This document shows positions 58,651 through 64,000 of a stretch of 64,000 nucleotides of DNA, in pieces (the first letter of the stretch is position 1; each line of letters opens with the position of its first letter). The position numbers and the translations under genes are program-made. The stretch is from contig WLWP01000001.1 in NCBI GenBank assembly GCA_012103505.1, positions 248,001 to 312,000 on the forward strand. Reading direction: 5' to 3'. Source of the DNA: Pseudomonadales bacterium (GTDB taxonomy: Bacteria > Pseudomonadota > Gammaproteobacteria > Pseudomonadales > Azotimanducaceae). Below the pieces are notes generated by a model that was given only the letters and a program-made list of their open reading frames with translations, was not told the DNA's origin and searched no databases.

Positions 58651-59462
58651 TCTCTCTCTGGTCCGAACGAAGGTTCTCTCTTCTCCAAAAATGCACGGGC
58701 GCCGTCTTGCATGTTGCGTGGGATGAGAACTGCTTGATGTTCCATTTCTAGGTCTAGTTGATCGCTAAAGTCGTTATCTAGCGCAGCATCGATTGTTTGC
58801 CTTATGCGAGTAGCAGTGGCCGGTGAGGAACGTTTTAAAGTTGCCACTACATCGGTGACTGCCTGGTCGAGTTCGTCGTCGGGTACGGATTGCCAAATCA
58901 GACCCCAACGTTCTGCATCTGCAGCGCTGAGGCGTGTACCTAGAAGTGTTAGGCCGAGCGCGCGCGCGCGGCCAACTCTTCGCGGGATGTTCCACGTTGC
59001 GCCCATATCGGGAACGATGCCTAACTTAGGTCCGAAGGTGGCCACGAAAAAGGCTGAGTGACTGGCAATTGTCACGTCGCAGGCTAAGGCCAAACCGAAA
59101 CCACCGCCTGCAGCTGGCCCGTTGATGCGGGCGACCGTCGGTACTGGACAGTTCATGAGGGCTCGCATGGCTGTGTTGAAAGTGTCGTTACCTTCCTCGC
59201 CCCCGCTTTCACTTTCGCTTTCTGTTTCCTGTGAATTGGTTTTTGGGTTGGCGACAGCAACAAGGTCAGCCCCTGCACAGAAACCGCGACCTTGGCCTGT
59301 AATAACGACGGCGCGGATCGAGTGATCCCGCTCGACCGTTTTGAGGCTGTCTGTAATCCCCTGCATGAGTTCGTTGTTCATAGCGTTAAGGGTTTCGGGC
59401 CGATTGAGAGTAATTGTGGCCACGCCATCAGCGGCTTGAAATAAGACTGGGTGTTCTGTCAT
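58647..59462 (-). CDS. Enoyl-CoA hydratase/isomerase family protein
   Basis: 271 residues. Crotonase fold: oxyanion-hole segments ITGQGRGFCAGADL near 52-66 and RINGPAAGGGFGLALACDV near 112-130, then KLGIVPDMGATW. A Ser/Glu-rich insert (SQETESESESGGEEG) at about 75-90 is longer than usual. It hydrates or isomerises an unsaturated acyl-CoA in the cytoplasm. Its stop overlaps the convergent deacetylase stop by 4 bp, and the MFS transporter precedes it by 2 bp on the same strand, so they are cotranscribed. Confidence 0.88.
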   Translation of the reverse strand: MTEHPVLFQAADGVATITLNRPETLNAMNNELMQGITDSLKTVERDHSIRAVVITGQGRGFCAGADLVAVANPKTNSQETESESESGGEEGNDTFNTAMRALMNCPVPTVARINGPAAGGGFGLALACDVTIASHSAFFVATFGPKLGIVPDMGATWNIPRRVGRARALGLTLLGTRLSAADAERWGLIWQSVPDDELDQAVTDVVATLKRSSPATATRIRQTIDAALDNDFSDQLDLEMEHQAVLIPRNMQDGARAFLEKREPSFGPERD

Positions 59463-59464
59463 AA

Positions 59465-60769
59465 CTAGTTGGTTTCCATTGTGGCGGGTGTGTGGTTGGG
59501 GGCTTGGACGTTATTGACCCGACGCAACAATGCGGTCGCGACAATGCCTAGCAGCGCGAACGAGGCCAGGAACCAGAAGAAGTGCTGATGACCCTCGAGT
59601 CCTGGGTTTGCGTCGATCAGTACTCCGGCGACTAGGGTGACAAAAATGTCTGGCGTATAACCGATCACGGAGACGATCCCAACTGCGGTTCCTGTCATTA
59701 GAGGGGATAGTTTGACTTCTTCGAATATCGCGAAATAGAGTCCCCGTAAGCCGTAGACAGCGATACAAGTCAGGACCACGTTAGAGAGCATGATGAGGAA
59801 TGCCCCGGAGATCGGTGTTGTGACTGCAAACAGAAGATCGGCGGTAAGCAACAGGCAGAAACAGATAAGAATCGCGCGCGTGATATCGATCCGATCGCCA
59901 AGATAACCAGCACCAAATGCAGCAAATGGACGCACCCAAGCGGCGATGGTCAGCAGTTGTGCCGCTTCGACTTCGTCTAGGCCATAACCTTGGACGGCAA
60001 ATAGAGAGTAGTTGTCTATGCCTTTGTAGCCAACATATGCACAGACGACGATCACAGCATGTAGCCAGACTGTCGGTAATCTAAGCACGGGAATGATATG
60101 TCCCCAGATCGCCTTTCTCCGCTCAGAATGGTGTGCATCTGAAGCTGCTTCGAGCCCTTGCAGTGCGAACCAAATATAAATGCCTGCGACTGCCGTGAAC
60201 GCTGTATAACCATAGATGACCGAACGCAATGCCGATGCCTTATCGCTCATGGAAGCCGCTGCATAACCATCCGGAAACGCGAATGTAAACACGGCGGCGC
60301 CGATTGAAAGCAGTCCAGCGGCCAAGAAACCGCGCCCGCCATCAAGCAAACCGTAAGCACGCCCTTGAGCATCAGCGCCACCCCAGTCGCGCGTAGCACG
60401 AATGAGGGCCGCCCAGAATAACAAGATCGTTGTGATCCCAAAAAATCCAAACATCAACATCGACCCGGTTAAGCCTGGGAAGGTCGCCATATAAAGACCG
60501 CCTGCAGCGGTGCTCCAGAGCGAAAGTGCCATCAACTTGTGTGCGGGATATCGATCAGCCAATGGTCCACCGGGAAAATACGCGATCATCGCAACGACGC
60601 CATAGACGCCTTGAGCGGCGCCAAGCTCAGTGGCGCTCAAATCGAAGACTTCGAGCATGGTCGGGCGAAAAAAGCGCGCGATATGAAAAGGTAGCGCAAA
60701 AACTGCTTCACCAGCGATGATCAGCGCAAGCATGTAACCGAGGCGTTGTTTAGGTGACATTGAAGTCAT
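59465..60769 (-). CDS. MFS transporter
   Basis: 434 residues with twelve hydrophobic helices. Loop 2-3 motif GGPLADRYPAHKLMAL near 68-83 and second-half GYLGDRIDITRAIL match MFS carriers of the nitrate/glycerol-phosphate/anion-porter-like type; the substrate cannot be named. The next gene on the strand, an enoyl-CoA hydratase, is 2 bp away, so it may import an acid that is degraded as a CoA ester. A 178-bp gap separates it from the divergent GST gene. Confidence 0.85.
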   Translation of the reverse strand: MTSMSPKQRLGYMLALIIAGEAVFALPFHIARFFRPTMLEVFDLSATELGAAQGVYGVVAMIAYFPGGPLADRYPAHKLMALSLWSTAAGGLYMATFPGLTGSMLMFGFFGITTILLFWAALIRATRDWGGADAQGRAYGLLDGGRGFLAAGLLSIGAAVFTFAFPDGYAAASMSDKASALRSVIYGYTAFTAVAGIYIWFALQGLEAASDAHHSERRKAIWGHIIPVLRLPTVWLHAVIVVCAYVGYKGIDNYSLFAVQGYGLDEVEAAQLLTIAAWVRPFAAFGAGYLGDRIDITRAILICFCLLLTADLLFAVTTPISGAFLIMLSNVVLTCIAVYGLRGLYFAIFEEVKLSPLMTGTAVGIVSVIGYTPDIFVTLVAGVLIDANPGLEGHQHFFWFLASFALLGIVATALLRRVNNVQAPNHTPATMETN

Positions 60770-60947
60770 TTCCGTTGCGCGGATTCCTGGTTAGTTTTTT
60801 GAAAGTCTGAGGTAGGTTCGGTCCCAGCCGAGCCCAGGTCATTGTAATCGACTTCTAACATACGTGGAAACGACCCTAGAGCCTCGCAGGAGGCAGTTAG
60901 ATATACTGTCGGGGAATTTGAGAGAGCACACTAGTTAAGGGGACAGC

Positions 60948-61559
60948 ATGCTGAAATTGCACTTCGCACCTAACTCACGAGCAGGACGCATTGTCTGGCT
61001 GCTCGAAGAGCTGGAACTACCGTACGACATCAACAAGATGGCGTTTCACCCGAGTGATTTGAAATCGGATGAACACCGCGCTCGACACCCGTTGGGTCGT
61101 GTACCGGTTTTAGATGATGGAGAGGTCTCAATTTACGAATCGGGCGCGATAGTTGAATACGTGTTGGAGCGACACAAGAATGGCGGCCTGAAGCCTTCTG
61201 TCGATGCTGCGGAATACCCGGCATACCTGCAGTGGTTCCACTACTGTGAAGGCATGGTGATGCCGCCGGTGAACACCATCGTGGTACAAACTGTCCTTTT
61301 ACCACCCGAAAGACGCGATGAGACAGCGCTTAATCAAGCGCAGCGTTTATTATCGAAAGCACTTGGACCCGTTGAAGAGACCTTAGAGGGCAAGGATTAC
61401 TTAATCGGCGATTTTTCTGGCGCTGATATCATGCTTGGGCATGCATGTTTCATGAGCAATCGCTTGGGTTGCGTGTCGGACGACATGCCTAGCTTAAAGG
61501 GCTACGTTGAACGGATCTCCGCACGACCCGCGTTCCAAACCGCGATTACCATGACCTAG
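60948..61559 (+). CDS. Glutathione S-transferase family protein
   Basis: 203 residues. Thioredoxin-like domain with LHFAPNSRAGRIVWLLEEL (Ser10 at the catalytic place), cis-Pro in GRVPVLDDGEVSIYESGAI near 50-68, and an all-helical C-terminal domain with YLIGDFSGADIMLGHA near 150. A small cytosolic GST of the beta/theta-like kind; substrate unknown. ATG 60948 after AAGGGGACAGC. It faces the copper amine oxidase gene tail-to-tail. Confidence 0.9.
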   Translation: MLKLHFAPNSRAGRIVWLLEELELPYDINKMAFHPSDLKSDEHRARHPLGRVPVLDDGEVSIYESGAIVEYVLERHKNGGLKPSVDAAEYPAYLQWFHYCEGMVMPPVNTIVVQTVLLPPERRDETALNQAQRLLSKALGPVEETLEGKDYLIGDFSGADIMLGHACFMSNRLGCVSDDMPSLKGYVERISARPAFQTAITMT

Positions 61560-61593
61560 TTGTGCATAGCGGAACTATCGTGTCGCGGCGCTA

Positions 61594-63504
61594 CTAGTCA
61601 CAGTGCTTAGCAGGTGGCACGTCCAAAGTTGGGTTTCGCTCGAAGAAACCCACGGGCTGCAACATGAATCCGCAATACTCGACTGGCATAACTGGCCAAT
61701 CTTCTGGTCGGGGCACATGGGTTACACCGACCGTGTGCCAAAGGACTAGGTCTTCCGCGTCCAGAGATTTGTCTTCTGCGCTCCACGCAGGAAGGCCAGC
61801 GTCACCTTCATGCATGTTTGGTGTGTCACCAGCGGCATTGAGTTGGTCTTCCGCGTAGCGCGTGGCCCAGATGTTGTATTTTGCGAAACCTGCCCGCTTG
61901 GCGACTGGTGAATCTTCGTGCGCAAACAGTGCAGGTGTCCCCGACGGGAGCAAGCGCCAAGCCACTGGCGCGCCTAGACGGTTGGTTCGATTTGGGTTGG
62001 TTACCTTCCAATAACGAGATGACGCTGCATTGGTGTGTCGACGGGCTTGTTTTTCGCTTTCCAGTTGTGTGCTGATCGCATGAAAGTGAGTACCTTGAGG
62101 GTTGTCTGGACCCATGGGCAGGGCTTGCGTCTCAACTTCGTAAAGATTGTTCTCTTGGCCATCTAGATTGAAGTCCAATCGAAAGCAGAAAAGGTGTTGA
62201 TGGATCGGGCTTGTTAAGTTCGGTGCAATGAGCGGCGCGAACTCCGGCCTTTCTTCTCCATCATTGACCGCGCTCACACCGACTATGCCAGTGAGCTTAA
62301 CTTCCATTTGGATTGTCCCATCCAGATAGAAGTACCAAAAGAAACCGTATTCGTAGTTGCCGACCGTGTGGATGGCGCTAACCACTAACCGTCGGCTGCG
62401 CCTTACTTCAGTCGTCTGGGACTGAGCATCATGATGCTTCCATAGAATGCCGTAGTCCTCTTCGTGCATGCAGATGGCATTCTCAATGGTTCTCGCTTCA
62501 CCCTTCCAATTCACCACTGGGCAATCGAAATAATAGATTTCACCTAGACAGTCGCAACCGAGGGTCAGTGAATTAGCGAGCGTACCGATGCTTGTTTCAC
62601 CCGCATCAAACACGTGCTTCCAGTTATGCATGGGGTCGGGGTCGCCATAGGGCACGACCATGTCCGAAAGTGCCGCACGGTAAATAATAGGACGATTCTC
62701 GCCAGCGTCGTCGTAGCACACTTGGTGTAACACCAAACCGTTGATGGGGTGCATAGACACACGAAAGTTGAAGCCCTCCCAGGACACGGCGTTGTCAGAT
62801 ACCTGGAAAGAAGTGCCTTCAGGTTGGGTGATCTCGATGGGTTTGATGGTGTTGCGAAAATTTGCCTGATTAGCAGCGTCGTATCGTCCTGACTCTGGGG
62901 GGACTGGCACTTCACCATGATCTTCGAGATAGGCGACCTTGCCTGCAGTGAGGTCCACATGAGCGATTAACCCTTGGATTGGGCGTGCGTAGCCGTTGTC
63001 GGTCTCATCTTCGCGAATGAACGCAATTGACCGATGCGCACGATGACCTGCCGGGATGCTGTCATGGACAAATCCGCCGGTGGGCCATGGATCGATCTGG
63101 ACGAGATCGAAATTTGTAAAACCCCGCGCTTTCATGGCTGCCTGCCAATCTGGATCGGCTTTGGTAATTTTGATCGCTTCGACAGCGTCAGCAAACCCAA
63201 TTGGTGCCTGCCCGGCAGCGATACGCGTGACAGAGACTTCCTTCGATGTTAGATCGACGATGGCGTCGAAACCGCCATCCTTTGACTCCGGGTAGTCATA
63301 CCCCATGAATCTCAATTTCCGAGAAAGCTGCACATGTCGTGTGGTATCCAACACATCATGTTTGTTGGGTTCTACTAGCCCTACGTTGGAAAACGTAGCT
63401 CGCTCTGACAGCTGTGCTTTGAGCAATGTTGCAGCGGCTTCGATTTCATCAGTGGTTAGCATTTTGAGCGGATGGTGGTCGTTCTTTGTACTCGGCATGT
63501 TCAT
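61594..63504 (-). CDS. Copper-containing primary-amine oxidase
   Basis: 636 residues from ATG 63504 (another ATG two codons on); the frame continues upstream to 63768 but the extra part is not family-like. It matches the length of Arthrobacter amine oxidases. Tyr384 in VGNYEYGFFW is the TPQ precursor (N-Y-E/D), Asp300 (HVFDAGETS) is the catalytic base, and copper ligands are His435, His437 (HQHLFCFRLDF) and His596 (VTHVPRPEDWP). It oxidises primary amines to aldehydes, ammonia and H2O2. No signal peptide, so probably cytoplasmic. Confidence 0.93.
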   Translation of the reverse strand: MNMPSTKNDHHPLKMLTTDEIEAAATLLKAQLSERATFSNVGLVEPNKHDVLDTTRHVQLSRKLRFMGYDYPESKDGGFDAIVDLTSKEVSVTRIAAGQAPIGFADAVEAIKITKADPDWQAAMKARGFTNFDLVQIDPWPTGGFVHDSIPAGHRAHRSIAFIREDETDNGYARPIQGLIAHVDLTAGKVAYLEDHGEVPVPPESGRYDAANQANFRNTIKPIEITQPEGTSFQVSDNAVSWEGFNFRVSMHPINGLVLHQVCYDDAGENRPIIYRAALSDMVVPYGDPDPMHNWKHVFDAGETSIGTLANSLTLGCDCLGEIYYFDCPVVNWKGEARTIENAICMHEEDYGILWKHHDAQSQTTEVRRSRRLVVSAIHTVGNYEYGFFWYFYLDGTIQMEVKLTGIVGVSAVNDGEERPEFAPLIAPNLTSPIHQHLFCFRLDFNLDGQENNLYEVETQALPMGPDNPQGTHFHAISTQLESEKQARRHTNAASSRYWKVTNPNRTNRLGAPVAWRLLPSGTPALFAHEDSPVAKRAGFAKYNIWATRYAEDQLNAAGDTPNMHEGDAGLPAWSAEDKSLDAEDLVLWHTVGVTHVPRPEDWPVMPVEYCGFMLQPVGFFERNPTLDVPPAKHCD

Positions 63505-63601
63505 AGCGTGATCTCGTTGCACTTGTTTGCGTAGCCTATGTAGAGTTAGGTCGCGTGGCAATGGTAGAAAATGGCTAGGAGGATGAGCGATTAGGATATC
63601 A

Positions 63602-64000
63602 ATGAGACAAAGCACTGCCGAGAAGCGTAACTGCCTGGCAAGGGTGTGGCTGTTTGTGCTTGTACTTCCGATGACTCTCGTTGCGAATGAAGGTGTTTCT
63701 GTGCGGCAGTATGGGCTAACGGCAGTCGCCGCGTTCGCAAAGGAACAGCGCAGCAGCCATCTCATCATATCCTTTCGGGGCGAAACTATTCTGAACGAAC
63801 GCTGGAAGACAGATGAGCTACGAAACGGTTCCAGTCTTTATGCTCGTTTGCATAGAGGGGCGACGAGCCAAGGTGACCCCATCGAGGATGTTGCCTCTGT
63901 ACAAAAAAGCGTCGTCGTCATGTTGGTGCTAAGAGCTGTGAGGGATGGACTCCTGTCTGTTGATGAGCCGATAAGTGGGTATTTAGGCAGTAGCTGGAGC
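63602..64000 (+). CDS. Beta-lactamase-fold serine hydrolase (N-terminal part, runs off window)
   Basis: ATG 63602 opens a frame of 133 codons to the window end without a stop. N-terminal signal segment (CLARVWLFVLVLPMTLVANEG), then LIISFRGETILNERW, and the active-site S-x-x-K in DVASVQKSVVVMLVLRAVRDG, with DEPISGYLG after it. This is the start of the penicillin-binding-like / class C beta-lactamase-related serine hydrolase family. It is divergent from the amine oxidase (97 bp). Its real substrate is unknown; many such proteins are esterases or amidases. Confidence 0.8.
   Translation, partial: MRQSTAEKRNCLARVWLFVLVLPMTLVANEGVSVRQYGLTAVAAFAKEQRSSHLIISFRGETILNERWKTDELRNGSSLYARLHRGATSQGDPIEDVASVQKSVVVMLVLRAVRDGLLSVDEPISGYLGSSWS

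Noticed and set aside
1..64000. tRNA, rRNA, CRISPR or insertion-sequence elements
   Set aside because: Intergenic regions were read on both strands; no cloverleaf-like arms, spacer-repeat arrays, transposase genes or paired terminal repeats were seen.

Overview
The window looks like chromosomal DNA of a marine-type, aerobic, heterotrophic gammaproteobacterium. This is an inference from gene content: two TonB-dependent receptors, the alpha-L-glutamate-ligase-like / inactive transglutaminase / DTGA-protease triad, heptose genes for LPS (waaF, rfaE2), a DUF6316-type protein, and many catabolic enzymes (Rieske oxygenase, TauD-type dioxygenases, CaiB CoA transferase, copper amine oxidase, malonate transporter MadLM). 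I see no rRNA, tRNA, CRISPR array, transposase, integrase or phage gene. Genes are tightly packed, and many convergent pairs overlap at their stop codons. Three genes (two TonB receptors and a sensor kinase) are each split by one single-base deletion in a short homopolymer. This points to residual sequencing or assembly error, although true pseudogenes cannot be excluded from one sequence.

Layout. 1-2799: end of an operon for a xanthine-dehydrogenase-type molybdenum hydroxylase (Mo subunit, Cys-rich FAD subunit), with a 51-residue one-helix protein, a cytochrome b and a helical unknown. 3066-5938: TonB receptor and terminator. 6379-11327: operon of MFS transporter, DUF1537 sugar-acid kinase-like protein, TPP enzyme and D-2-hydroxyacid dehydrogenase. 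11324-16152: three secreted 'N-P-D-L-x-G-x-W' proteins, a DUF6152 protein and a Rieske oxygenase. 16677-23216: double CaiB CoA transferase, MaoC-like protein and MlaC-like protein, divergent from an RND exporter that carries a 50-residue acidic insert with exact 5-residue periodicity. 23770-30684: EamA transporter, two TPP enzymes and a sensor kinase, tail-to-tail with its likely response regulator. 30820-40261: beta-propeller protein, glutamate-ligase-like triad, radical SAM protein, heptose genes and small secreted proteins. 40581-49385: second TonB receptor, two TauD-type dioxygenases, a CehA-type metallohydrolase and a fourth TPP enzyme that probably starts at a rare ATT codon. 49529-64000: a repeat-rich secreted protein, LLM oxidoreductase, DUF3604 lipoprotein, xi-class GST, an operon of D-aminoacylase-like enzyme / madL / madM / PuuE-like deacetylase, enoyl-CoA hydratase, MFS transporter, GST, copper amine oxidase and the start of a beta-lactamase-fold serine hydrolase.

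Much of the window reads as uptake and breakdown of organic acids, amides, amines and possibly aromatic or steroid-like compounds: outer-membrane receptors, MFS, EamA and MadLM carriers, oxygenases, CoA-linked enzymes and TPP-dependent lyases or decarboxylases. Four TPP enzymes in 64 kb, three of them aligning closely at the N-terminus and active site, is the strongest theme. The best candidates for undescribed biology are the RND acidic insert beside a divergent MlaC-like gene, the NPDLxGxW / DUF6152 / Rieske cluster, the TPP-enzyme paralogues with altered GDG motifs, the one-helix protein of the molybdenum hydroxylase operon, and the amidohydrolase-malonate transporter-deacetylase operon.
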